From: JACQNR01 sp049515175
Lineage (GTDB): Bacteria > Acidobacteriota > Terriglobia > UBA7540
Length of the DNA stretch: 19,409 nt
Reading direction: 5' to 3'
Assembly (NCBI GenBank): GCA_049515175.1
Contig: JBEKUI010000058.1
Location: 1 to 19,409, forward strand
Positions 7,171 through 15,352 of this stretch are shown here, one piece after another. Under the pieces are notes generated by a model, which saw only the letters and a program-made list of their open reading frames with translations, ran no database searches and was not told the origin of the DNA. The translations under genes were made by a program, and so were the position numbers. Numbering within the stretch: the first letter of the stretch is position 1; every line of letters starts with the position of its first letter.

Positions 7171-10100
7171 TTACAGCCCCAGGCGGATCGTCAACACCTG
7201 ATGCCGTTTAATGCTGAACCGCACACTGTGCGCATCGGCTTCGAGGGTTTTACCTGGAACCTCCACTCCGTTTGCTTCATGGGCGGAAGTAATCGAAATC
7301 AGCGGCAGCGTGATTCGTCCCTCCCCGGCACGTCCGGCGATCTCCTGCACGCGAAGGACAATTCCCTCGCCATCCTCGGCACCCTTAAGTGCGCTGATGA
7401 TGAGGTTGTCAGGTGCAATCTCCGCCAGACTCGCTCCGCCTGCAAGGAGCGAACCCGGCGCTGGCTCGCGGTCGAGGAACTTGTCGCTCGGCCGTAGTTG
7501 CGAGACCTCGAGCGGCGTGCGCGCTTCCCGGCCAAATCGCGCGGCCTCCTGCGGATCAAAACTCTTTCCGCTGGTGATGGCGTAGCGAAAAACAAATTCG
7601 CCTGACTGTCCGGCGGGCGTATTTGTGAACCAGTAGTTATTCAGGGCGTACGAAAACACCGCCGCAGATGATTTCTCAAATTTGGCGGGCCAGCGTCCGC
7701 GATTGATATCGCCCAGTGAGACGAGGGGCGCATCGAGCGTGGCCAGAGTCATCGCTGCGTTGTCATCTTCGACGCTCACCCAGTTCTGGGGCGCGAACCA
7801 TTCATTGCAGCCTCCGAGGAGCATATCCTGCTCGGGATTGATCCAGCCCATGGCTCCGTCAAAACGGAAGGTGGGATTTACCGCAGCCCAGGGAAAAGCG
7901 AAATAGACGGCTTCTTTAGCGTAAGTCAGTTCTTTGCGAATCCTGTTGCGGAATTCGATGCGCTTCTCGTTATCCGGTATATAGATTTCGGTTTCAATTT
8001 CTGGGGTGTTCATGCCTTTGGCCGAAAGGCGCACGACGTGTCCCCAGGGAGTTTTCTGCACCGCTTCGATCTGGCCCAGTTCGGCGCGATGAATCGTGAG
8101 CTCAGCGAACGGCAGGTGACGGGCGAGATGGGTGAGTTGAGTCGCGTCGCCACCTTCGCCCATTTCCCCGCGGCCCTTCTCGCTGCCACCGCCCGTGACG
8201 TACAGATATTCATTGAGCAAGAAAGGGCTCTTCGGGTCCACCAGCTCGCGGCCCAACTCCTTATCGTACAGGCTCATGATGGCGCCACGAATTGGGTCAA
8301 GCGTGACCCGATAGAACTTGTTCTGGAAAATGTTACTCTCCGGCTCAGAGCGGGCGGAAAGCGTGGGCTGGCCGCGGCGAATGCGATACACCTTGTAACC
8401 CATCGAGGGCACATCCTGCGCCCAGAAGCGGATTGTTTGGTAGCTGTCGCGCTCTTCGACCACTTCGAGTGGCACGGCCGTGTTCGTTGCCAAGTCTGTA
8501 AGAACGGTTCCAGTGTCGACCTGGAATCGCACCAGCCCGCTCCGTCGCCAGCTCAGCGGATTGAACACAATGAGGTTTTCACCCTGGGTGGCGATCCGGT
8601 CGGCGAGCTGGCTCATGCCGCGACGCATCAGCTCGTCGATATCTTTGGCGGCTTCCGTTGCCCGGCTCATTTTCACTTCGAGCTGTCGCACCATCTCATC
8701 GTGCTCGGGTTGTCGCGGCCCGCGATACGCCGTGATGGTGTGCTCGCCGTAAGTAAGCAGATTGCGCCAGATGTGGTGCGAGAGTTCCAACGGAAAACGG
8801 ATCGTTCGGTTCAGGCTTGAGGTGAGGGCAGCCAGAGCATCGGCCGCGAGCGCGCGAGCCTGGCTCGTGCGGTACACCCCCGTGCTCGAAGCAATGGTTC
8901 CCACGCCGTCTTCCCAATACGCGCCGCTGTCGCCTCGGACCACTTGCAGCTTGTCGCCGAAGCGCTCCTCGATGTAGCGGAAGAAATCCGCAAAACGGCA
9001 GTTCACGATCTGGGGATAGGCGTATTGCTCGTTCCAGCGCGCGGCGAGCGTGGCATCTTCGAAATCGAGCGGAATGTTTTCGACTTCCGTGCCGTAAAGC
9101 AGAACGGCGTCCGGCGCGTAGTCGCTGCGTTCAAAAGCCTGAAGGAACAGGGAGAGCCCGCCCGGGCCCGCCTCGATCGCCGGCGGCACGCCGAAGACCG
9201 CGCGCAACTGGTGATAGTGATACGAATACCAGGCGAGCACGCGCGCCCCGTCCGGTCCCTCCCACCAGAACGGCGACTTCTGGTTCCAACGGCCGTGCAC
9301 GAGCAGCGGCCCGCGCGTCTGATTGCCGCCCGCAACGAAATACCGAACGCCGGAGGCTGCGAGCGTCGAGGGAACCGACCAGGAATAGGATGGGACGTCC
9401 GTGATGTTTGCGAGGTCGAAGGGCAAGCCGTACTCGACCTGCAATCGCTTGCTGAAGTAGAGCCCTCGGTAAAGCTCCTCGAGGGAGAGTGCTTCAGTCA
9501 GAAAGCTCGCGTAATACGCATCAACACTGATCCTTCCGGCTCGCGCTTGCGCCGAGAGTCTTTGCGCCAACTCGGGGCGACGCGTGGGCAGCCACTGTTC
9601 GAGTACCCAACTGCCATCGATGTTGAAGTGGTAGTCAGGATGGGCTTCGGTTACTTCCAAAACCTTGTCCACTTGCCGCGCCCAGACTTCCGCCACCTTT
9701 GCCTGATAGTCAGTAAATCCGATGTCGAGATGCATGTGGGGTGCATAGAACACCTTCCACTTGCGCTTGGGTGTGAAGTCCGTTGTAACTGTGTGCCGTT
9801 TGATCCCCGCCTTGTCGATGATCTCGATTTGCGCTACTCCCGCCGGCGTGCCATCGGGAATCTGGATGCTATAACGCGCTTCCCCAAACTCAGCCGCTTT
9901 GCTGGTCTCGATTTCAGTTCGAAAAGTTCCGCGGGTCACTCGCGCTCTGCCCCCGCGCCAGGAGTCGGGATAGCGGACGGTCAGCCAGCAATCTTCGACC
10001 AGACCCTGAGGCGTTTGGCGGTAGAGCACGGTGGGTTCGAGAGAGACGCTTGGTTTCCTGTCTTCGACCGCTTGCGCATCATGGGTTAGCGAGAGGGCGT

Positions 10101-10686
10101 CGTAGTAAAGGCCCGAGTCGCCCGGCCCGCCGGCCGTGATGTGACGCGTCACCGTAGCGGGCTCGTCGAGGCAGGTGAGTGTCAGGCGATTCTTTCCGGC
10201 GCGGAAGTAGCGCGCGGCGAGAGCAATCCGCCGCTGCTCGGACGAGTGAATGGGATTGAATGCGCCGTCTTCATCGCCCAGGCTAGGGCTCGCCTTTGGG
10301 TAGAAATAGAAATTTCCGGCATGACCGTTAATCTCCACGCGTAGCGCGGGAATGCGCGGCTGACGGAAGAGCAGGTCGAGATTCAAATAGAAGACGCCTT
10401 GAGGTGACTCCGGCAAGTTGAAGATCAGCGTGAAGGGATGCGACACGCCGCCCAGGTTGCCGTTCCCCGAACCGGGCTGAAAGCCCGGCCAGCTTTTCGC
10501 GGCCTCAGCGACGTCGAGCGTCACACCCGGCGTGCCGGACCCAGGGACAAACGTGTAGGGTTGAAATTCGTGGACTGAATCGTCCTGCTTGCCCAACTGC
10601 CAAACGACTTTTTCAACCCCTGATGCGCTATTTATCCAGCAAAACGTAAGAAGACATGGAAGGACGAGGCGGGGAATCACACGCAT
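7171..10686 (-). CDS. Secreted GH38-family (alpha-mannosidase-like) glycoside hydrolase with N-terminal carbohydrate-binding-like domain
   Basis: A large secreted protein of 1171 residues. A signal peptide (about 1-23, ending SASG) is followed by a beta-rich domain (about 25-205, VVWQLGKQDDSVHEF to GLYYDALSL). This resembles domain III of family 4 rhamnogalacturonan lyases, a CBM-like fold. An Ig-like linker (about 210-310) precedes the GH38 barrel. HMHLDIGFTD supplies zinc ligands (His317, Asp321 region), and ITDVPSYSW carries the likely nucleophile Asp430, where classical GH38 enzymes have DxFGxS. The helical region follows at about 600-700, then the C-terminal beta region (FNPLSWRRSG onward). 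The HHDAITG zinc-His motif expected near residue 602 reads SSTGVYRTSQ instead. The glycosidic bond cut is uncertain. The start is firm: GGAGG lies six bases before the ATG (complement of 10693-10697). No sugar transporter is adjacent. Confidence 0.88.
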   Translation of the reverse strand: MRVIPRLVLPCLLTFCWINSASGVEKVVWQLGKQDDSVHEFQPYTFVPGSGTPGVTLDVAEAAKSWPGFQPGSGNGNLGGVSHPFTLIFNLPESPQGVFYLNLDLLFRQPRIPALRVEINGHAGNFYFYPKASPSLGDEDGAFNPIHSSEQRRIALAARYFRAGKNRLTLTCLDEPATVTRHITAGGPGDSGLYYDALSLTHDAQAVEDRKPSVSLEPTVLYRQTPQGLVEDCWLTVRYPDSWRGGRARVTRGTFRTEIETSKAAEFGEARYSIQIPDGTPAGVAQIEIIDKAGIKRHTVTTDFTPKRKWKVFYAPHMHLDIGFTDYQAKVAEVWARQVDKVLEVTEAHPDYHFNIDGSWVLEQWLPTRRPELAQRLSAQARAGRISVDAYYASFLTEALSLEELYRGLYFSKRLQVEYGLPFDLANITDVPSYSWSVPSTLAASGVRYFVAGGNQTRGPLLVHGRWNQKSPFWWEGPDGARVLAWYSYHYHQLRAVFGVPPAIEAGPGGLSLFLQAFERSDYAPDAVLLYGTEVENIPLDFEDATLAARWNEQYAYPQIVNCRFADFFRYIEERFGDKLQVVRGDSGAYWEDGVGTIASSTGVYRTSQARALAADALAALTSSLNRTIRFPLELSHHIWRNLLTYGEHTITAYRGPRQPEHDEMVRQLEVKMSRATEAAKDIDELMRRGMSQLADRIATQGENLIVFNPLSWRRSGLVRFQVDTGTVLTDLATNTAVPLEVVEERDSYQTIRFWAQDVPSMGYKVYRIRRGQPTLSARSEPESNIFQNKFYRVTLDPIRGAIMSLYDKELGRELVDPKSPFLLNEYLYVTGGGSEKGRGEMGEGGDATQLTHLARHLPFAELTIHRAELGQIEAVQKTPWGHVVRLSAKGMNTPEIETEIYIPDNEKRIEFRNRIRKELTYAKEAVYFAFPWAAVNPTFRFDGAMGWINPEQDMLLGGCNEWFAPQNWVSVEDDNAAMTLATLDAPLVSLGDINRGRWPAKFEKSSAAVFSYALNNYWFTNTPAGQSGEFVFRYAITSGKSFDPQEAARFGREARTPLEVSQLRPSDKFLDREPAPGSLLAGGASLAEIAPDNLIISALKGAEDGEGIVLRVQEIAGRAGEGRITLPLISITSAHEANGVEVPGKTLEADAHSVRFSIKRHQVLTIRLGL

Positions 10687-10750
10687 GACGAGCCTCCAGG
10701 CGAGGGAGGCGGCGGGTCATGAGGAGTCTACCAGAGTTCGCAGGGCTCGT

Positions 10751-10846
10751 GTAGCGCGGCGCGGTCCTTACGTAGCGGAGACCTTCCGGTTGCCATGGTG
10801 TAGGTACTTTTCAGTCCGGCAGCCGCGTCTGAACGCGCGGGGCTGC
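10751..10846. repeat. Palindromic intergenic repeats between the GH38 and hydrolase genes
   Basis: The 178-bp gap 10687-10864 holds GTAGCG twice (10751-10756 and 10772-10777). The second leads into an imperfect hairpin, GGAGACC-TTCC-GGTTGCC (10777-10794). GGTGTAGG (10797-10804) repeats eight bases of the motif found after copA and before pyrK. Next comes an imperfect inverted repeat, GCAGCC-GCG (10819-10827) against CGCG (10834-10837) and GGCTGC (10841-10846). This is the third gap in the window with the same motif set. Confidence 0.45.
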
Positions 10847-10864
10847 TAATTGGGCACAGCCCGC

Positions 10865-11545
10865 TTACTCCAAATGGCTCTCAATCCACCGGCGAATGTG
10901 CGGAAGAGAAGTGCGCGGAAAGCGGTGAGTTGTTTTGTAGAAGCGGAAGTCGACCGAGGCGGCGCGCTCGGCGAGCTGGCGGCGGAACTCCAGGTTCTTC
11001 TCCCGCGAATACCACTCGTCCTGAGTCGCCGCGATGTGCAGGGCGTGAGTTTGCGACTGTTGATAGCGATGATTCTCGTTCCAGTCCTGCGGCACGCCGC
11101 CGCAAACCGCGATTACGCCGCGCACCTTGTGGGGGTGGGTGAACACGAAGCGATAGTTGAACGAGCAGGCCTGCGAGAAACCCAGCAGAAAGACACGGCT
11201 CGGATCGGCCCCGTATTCCTTCTGGGCGCGCATGAGGAGCGTTAAGAGATTGTGATGATGGAGCGCTACAGACTCTTCCGGCTTGTAACTCGTCCCCCAC
11301 CCAAAGCCGAGGTTGTACTTGCCTTGGTCTTCTCCCAGCCGGAAGAAGAACTGATAGGGGCCCTGCAGTGAGAGCACAACCATCCGCCCCTGCGCGATGC
11401 GCCTTGCCACACGCATCATGGAATCCTTGTTTCCCTGGAAACCGTGCAGCGCAATCAGTATGGGCCAGCGCCGGCGCCTCCTGTGGCGCGTCGGCAATTC
11501 CACGTCGTAGTAGCAGCGAATCTTTGCGTTGAGGCTGTATTCCAT
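10865..11545 (-). CDS. Alpha/beta-hydrolase, phospholipase/carboxylesterase-like
   Basis: A 226-residue cytoplasmic alpha/beta hydrolase. ILIALHGFQGN (29-39) holds the oxyanion-hole segment, GFSQAC (122-127) has the nucleophile Ser124 in a GxSxx elbow, and Asp176 (ATQDEW) and His207 (TTHRFP) complete the triad with the usual order and spacing. This matches the phospholipase/carboxylesterase (Abhydrolase_2) group of small esterases. The substrate is unknown. A run of arginines (RHRRRRRW, 20-27) precedes the first core strand. There is no signal peptide. It lies 72 bases downstream of the molybdopterin oxidoreductase on the same strand, so the two may be co-transcribed. The ATG at 11545 lacks a clear ribosome-binding site, which would fit readthrough from upstream, but no later ATG precedes the fold. 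Confidence 0.85.
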   Translation of the reverse strand: MEYSLNAKIRCYYDVELPTRHRRRRRWPILIALHGFQGNKDSMMRVARRIAQGRMVVLSLQGPYQFFFRLGEDQGKYNLGFGWGTSYKPEESVALHHHNLLTLLMRAQKEYGADPSRVFLLGFSQACSFNYRFVFTHPHKVRGVIAVCGGVPQDWNENHRYQQSQTHALHIAATQDEWYSREKNLEFRRQLAERAASVDFRFYKTTHRFPRTSLPHIRRWIESHLE

Positions 11546-11617
11546 AAGTTTTGTGATGAATGCAGAAATGGTCCTGGCGCTCCCGCAGCGGTCAGGGCTC
11601 GGGAAACCGGTGCGAGT

Positions 11618-13669
11618 CTAATCGCCGGCTCGAGCAATCTCCACGAGGTTGCACTGAAACGTCGAGCCGTCGCCCAGGTCTGTGAGCCGCGAGGAAACCA
11701 GCGCGTTGATTCCGCGGCCCCCATGCATTTGCTTGGGCCACGGGACACCCTCCGCCACGACGACACCCTGGCGAACGTCTTCGGTGACTTCGGCCCTGAG
11801 CCGGCATTCGCCGTGGCCGTTGAAGGCACGCACCCAGTCGCCGCTCGCGATGTTGCGCGCCGCCGCATCACCGGTATTTATCTTGATCGTCAGGGGCACT
11901 TCATTCCCGACTCGCTCTTCCGCAGAAGCAAACGTCGAGTTGAGCGAATGGACGCTGGGTGGGCAGAGCAATTGCAGCTTGCCGTCCGCGGAGGCGCTCT
12001 CGCTGCAAGGGGTGTAGACCGGCAGGGGATCGAAACCCAGCTTTGCCATCGACTCGGAATAGAATTCAATTTTCCCGGAAGGTGTCGAGAATTGCAGCGC
12101 ATCGCGCCCGCCATCCTCCGGCACGTTCAGCCGCAAGGTGGTGCCGGAAGCGAGTCGTTCAAAATCGACCCCACGTAGGAATGGTGAGGGCGAATCCAGC
12201 GCCTCACGCATGATTTCCCACTCGCTCAATTGAAAACATTGTTCGCCAAAGCCCATGCGCCGCGCGAGCATCTGAAAGACCTGCAGATTGGATTTCGCCT
12301 CCCCGAGTGGTTCAATCACCGGCGGGCCGATTTGCAAATAGTGATGCCCGTAGCTCTTGTAGAGGTCGAGGTATTCGAGGAAGGTCGGTGCGGGCAGGGC
12401 AATGTCCGCGAAATCGACCGTGTCCGTGTGCACCTGTTCGTGGACAACCGTGAAGAGATCCTCGCGACGCAATCCGGCGTGGACCCGTAATTGATTGGGC
12501 GCCACCGCAGCCGGATTGCAGTTGTAAACGAAGAGGGCCTTGACCGGAGGATGCTGCTCGGCGAGCAGCGCCTCGTCGAGCTTCACCATATTGATCGTTC
12601 GCGTAGCGGGCTTGAATTCCTCCTCGCCGGTCACGCGCGCGAGGTTGAGCTCGAAGCAGGGTCCCGTATCGTGATGGGCGCCCGCGCCCGGTTTCCCGAA
12701 AGCTCCTACCACACCGGGCAGGCAGGCGATAGTGCGGATGGCCATCCCACCGTTGTCGTGGCGCGAGAGGGCAAAGCCCACGCGGAGGAACGGCGCGCGG
12801 GAGCGCCCATAATGGAGCGCCAGGCGGACGATTTGCTCTTCCGGAACACCGCAAATCCGCGCCACACGCTCCACGGGATAATCGGCGAGGGCGCGCTTGC
12901 GCAGCGCTTCGAATCCGAGCGTGTGTTGCCGCGCGAAGGCTTCATTGACGGGCCCATCGCGGAAGAGAACGTGCATCAGGCCGAGCGCCAGGGCGCCGTC
13001 GGTGCCCGGCCGCGGCATCAACTGTTCGTCGGCAAGGTGGGAGGTCCGGTTACGGTAGGGGTCGATCATTACAACGCGCGCGCCGCGCTTCTTTGCGGCC
13101 TTGACGATGGGCACGAAGTGAACGCTAGTGGCGGCGATGTTCATTCCCCAGATGAGAATGAAGTCGGAGTGCGCAGCCTGGGCGAGATCGGTTGTAGTGT
13201 GCCTGCCGAGGGTCATTTCCCAACCAGCCATGGCCGCGGGATCGCAAATCGTCCGGGCCAGGCGGCTCGCGCACAGGCGGTGAAAGAACCGATGGCCGGC
13301 GTTGCGGTGGACAACCCCCAATGATCCACCGTAGGAGTAGGGAAGGATTGCCTCCGCGCCAAACTCCGTGGCGAGGGATTTGAAGCGCGCCGCGATCTCA
13401 TCCAGCGCTTCATTCCAGGTGATGGGAGCAAACTTGCCTTCTCCCTTTTTCCCAATCCGCCGCATCGGTCGCAGCAGACGCAAAGGTGAATAGACGCGCC
13501 GGTGATAATTCGCCACTTTGTGGCAGAGGAAGCCGCGCGTTAGCGGATGCGCGGGGTCACCTTGCAAGCGCGTGACACGCCCCTCCTCAACCGTCACCAG
13601 AATGCTGCACGTGTCCGGACAGTCGAGAGGGCAGGTGGTTTTGTGGACTTGGGGTCCGCTGCTTTGCAT
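11618..13669 (-). CDS. Molybdopterin-dependent oxidoreductase (formate dehydrogenase/NapA-like catalytic subunit)
   Basis: A 683-residue bis-MGD oxidoreductase of the DMSO-reductase superfamily. The N-terminal [4Fe-4S] site is Cys13, Cys17, Cys21 and Cys49 (TTCPLDCPDTC, then GFLCHK). RTICDPAAMAGWEMTLG aligns with the molybdenum-ligand segment of NapA and formate dehydrogenase H, which makes Cys142 the probable Mo ligand. Later come the cofactor-binding segments WGMN and MIDPYRNRT, and a C-terminal molydopterin-binding domain (about 560-683, PLTIKINTGDAAARNIASGDWV). There is no Tat signal, so it is probably cytoplasmic. No gene for a small iron-sulfur subunit, membrane anchor, chaperone or cofactor synthesis is near. 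The substrate is not predictable. ATG 13669 has AGGG eight bases upstream and puts the first Cys at the usual distance. A 72-bp gap leads to the hydrolase gene. Confidence 0.9.
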   Translation of the reverse strand: MQSSGPQVHKTTCPLDCPDTCSILVTVEEGRVTRLQGDPAHPLTRGFLCHKVANYHRRVYSPLRLLRPMRRIGKKGEGKFAPITWNEALDEIAARFKSLATEFGAEAILPYSYGGSLGVVHRNAGHRFFHRLCASRLARTICDPAAMAGWEMTLGRHTTTDLAQAAHSDFILIWGMNIAATSVHFVPIVKAAKKRGARVVMIDPYRNRTSHLADEQLMPRPGTDGALALGLMHVLFRDGPVNEAFARQHTLGFEALRKRALADYPVERVARICGVPEEQIVRLALHYGRSRAPFLRVGFALSRHDNGGMAIRTIACLPGVVGAFGKPGAGAHHDTGPCFELNLARVTGEEEFKPATRTINMVKLDEALLAEQHPPVKALFVYNCNPAAVAPNQLRVHAGLRREDLFTVVHEQVHTDTVDFADIALPAPTFLEYLDLYKSYGHHYLQIGPPVIEPLGEAKSNLQVFQMLARRMGFGEQCFQLSEWEIMREALDSPSPFLRGVDFERLASGTTLRLNVPEDGGRDALQFSTPSGKIEFYSESMAKLGFDPLPVYTPCSESASADGKLQLLCPPSVHSLNSTFASAEERVGNEVPLTIKINTGDAAARNIASGDWVRAFNGHGECRLRAEVTEDVRQGVVVAEGVPWPKQMHGGRGINALVSSRLTDLGDGSTFQCNLVEIARAGD

Positions 13670-13969
13670 GTTGTTGCCCTGGCGGATGAAGATGCAATTC
13701 TAACACATCGACCACTGCCTCAGCCTTCCTTGCAGCAGGAAGGGTCTTATCCGGCCGGCCGCCTCCATGAGCTCTCGATCGGTTGTCATCATGCTAGGCC
13801 CCTCGACTCCCCTGAAGTACGCTGGAGACATGCCGATAACTAATTGGAGGGCGTAGGAAATGCCAGGACTCTGGTACCCAACCCTGCTCCTCCCCTTAAT
13901 CACTCCCCCCTCCTTTTGAATCGCATCCGGAATTGAGGCTACAATTGTGATTTCGTTGGGTAGAGGGCC
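13670..13969. other. 300-bp intergenic region between divergent genes
   Basis: It separates the divergent molybdopterin oxidoreductase and CNNM/CorC genes. It holds the promoter candidate at 13916-13945. A 19-codon reading frame on the plus strand starts at ATG 13860 after GGAGGG; it is rich in Leu and Pro, ends before the promoter, and is probably chance. A minus-strand frame at 13700-13903 shows no protein-like pattern. I see no clear repeat or RNA. Confidence 0.6.
13916..13945 (+). promoter_or_regulatory. Sigma-70-type promoter for the CNNM/CorC gene
   Basis: TTGAAT (13916-13921, 4 of 6 to TTGACA) and TACAAT (13940-13945, 5 of 6 to TATAAT) are separated by 18 bases. Transcription would start near 13952 and give a leader of roughly 18 bases containing the AGAGGG ribosome-binding site just before ATG 13970. 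Confidence 0.5.
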
Positions 13970-15328
13970 ATGGGAACACTTCTCGAAGCATTGCTGATTC
14001 TGGGACTGGTTTTTCTGAACGCCTTTTTTGTGGCGGCGGAGTATGCCCTGCTAAGCGTGCGGCGAACGCGCCTCGAACAGTTGGCACGTGAGGGTGAGGC
14101 GCGCGCGAGGCTGGTGCAGGCCCTGCTCGCTGATGTGGGTCTCCTCTTCTCGGGGATTCAACTGGGCATCACGGTGGCAAGCTTACTGATGGGCGCGATC
14201 GGCGAGTCCATCATGGCGCGCGCCATCATGGGAGTGTTGGAAGAGTATCTGGCCCGCATTGCCGCCCTGACCGTAGCCCATTCAATTGCTGTGGCTTGCG
14301 GGTTCCTTCTCATCACAACCCTCCTCATGGTGCTGGGCGAACTTGTCCCCAAAGCCCTCGCCTACGACCGTGCCGAGCGGATGTCCATGCTGATCGCCGC
14401 GCCTCTACTCCTGATCCTGAAAATCAGCAAGTACCCCGTGCGCGCGTTGGACGCCATGGCAAGCGGCGTATTGCGCCTTCTCGGGCATTCGACGGGAGCC
14501 GGTCACGGCGCGCTCCACACTCCCGACGAGGTCAAGCTGATCGTTTCCGGAATCCGCAAGCGCGGCCTGCTCGGCGAGGAGCAGGAGGAGATGATCCACA
14601 GCGTCTTTGACCTCCAGCACACCCGTGTGCGAGAGATTATGGTGCCCCAGCCGCGTATTACCTCCCTCCCTCTGACCAATGATCTCCACTTCCTTCTGGT
14701 GCGCGTCGTGGAAGACCGCTTCACGCGTGTGCCCATTTACGAGGGGTCGCGCGACCACATCGTGGGGATTCTGAATACCAAAGACCTGCTCCGCGTGGCG
14801 CTCGACCGCATGCGCCAGCACGTTCCGCTCAATGCGCCGCTCGACCTCCGGCCGCTCCTTTATCAGCCCATGATCGTGCCCGAAACGATGTCACTCGCCC
14901 GCATGCTCGACGAGGCGCGGACGCGCCACTCGCAGATGGCGCTCGTGGTCGATGAGTTCGGGACCTTTGTCGGTTTGGTGACGATGGAGGACGTCCTCGA
15001 ACAAATTGTGGGAGAGATTCAGGACGAGTATGACCGGGAAGAGAAGGCCACTTATCAGGTGGGAGAAAACGTGCTGGTTGTCGATGGCGCGCTGAGCCTG
15101 CGCGCCCTGGCCGACGAGTATGGGATTTCCTTGCCTCGCGATTCCGGATTCGAGACCCTAGCGGGATTTGCGCTCCGGCAGTTGGGGATCATCCCGCGCG
15201 GCGGAGAGTCGTTCATTTTTGAGAACCGCCGTTACACCGTGCTGGAACTGGACGGCCGGCGGGTGGCGCGGGTCCGCGTCGAGAAGATGGCTGCTCCACC
15301 GGCGCCCTCCGTTCCCAAACCTGCCTAG
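13970..15328 (+). CDS. CNNM/CBS/CorC (hemolysin C-like) family membrane protein
   Basis: A 452-residue inner-membrane protein. The N-terminal CNNM (DUF21) domain spans about 1-190, with membrane segments near 5-25, 58-80, 102-122 and 138-152 and the conserved GELVPK motif (123-128). Two CBS domains follow at about 215-345 (TRVREIMVPQPRI; VPIYEGSRDHIVGILNTKDLL; MALVVDEFGTFVGLVTMEDVLEQIVGEI). A CorC/HlyC C-terminal domain covers about 362-440 (VDGALSLRALADEYG, ending in YTVLELDGRRVARVRV). The family is linked to Mg2+/Co2+ export and divalent-cation resistance; older names calling it a hemolysin are misleading. The short tail is Pro-rich (APPAPSVPKPA). AGAGGG closely precedes the ATG, and a good promoter candidate lies upstream. 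It ends 24 bases from the convergent SAM-hydrolase gene. Confidence 0.93.
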   Translation: MGTLLEALLILGLVFLNAFFVAAEYALLSVRRTRLEQLAREGEARARLVQALLADVGLLFSGIQLGITVASLLMGAIGESIMARAIMGVLEEYLARIAALTVAHSIAVACGFLLITTLLMVLGELVPKALAYDRAERMSMLIAAPLLLILKISKYPVRALDAMASGVLRLLGHSTGAGHGALHTPDEVKLIVSGIRKRGLLGEEQEEMIHSVFDLQHTRVREIMVPQPRITSLPLTNDLHFLLVRVVEDRFTRVPIYEGSRDHIVGILNTKDLLRVALDRMRQHVPLNAPLDLRPLLYQPMIVPETMSLARMLDEARTRHSQMALVVDEFGTFVGLVTMEDVLEQIVGEIQDEYDREEKATYQVGENVLVVDGALSLRALADEYGISLPRDSGFETLAGFALRQLGIIPRGGESFIFENRRYTVLELDGRRVARVRVEKMAAPPAPSVPKPA

Positions 15329-15352
15329 AGATTATCAGGTGTGACCTGTCCG

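Noticed and set aside
8944..10089. A 381-codon open frame antisense to the GH38 gene
   Set aside because: Same reason: composition of a GC-rich shadow, no recognisable motif, wholly inside a well-supported gene.
13860..13919. 19-codon frame after GGAGGG, as a leader peptide for the CNNM/CorC gene
   Set aside because: The promoter candidate for that gene lies at and after the end of this frame, so the frame would not be on the same message. Its Leu/Pro-rich sequence shows no attenuator-like codon run.
15336..15348. CAGGT-GTG-ACCTG palindrome between the convergent CNNM/CorC and SAM-hydrolase genes as a terminator
   Set aside because: Only five base pairs with a three-base loop and no T-run on either side, so it is too weak to call.
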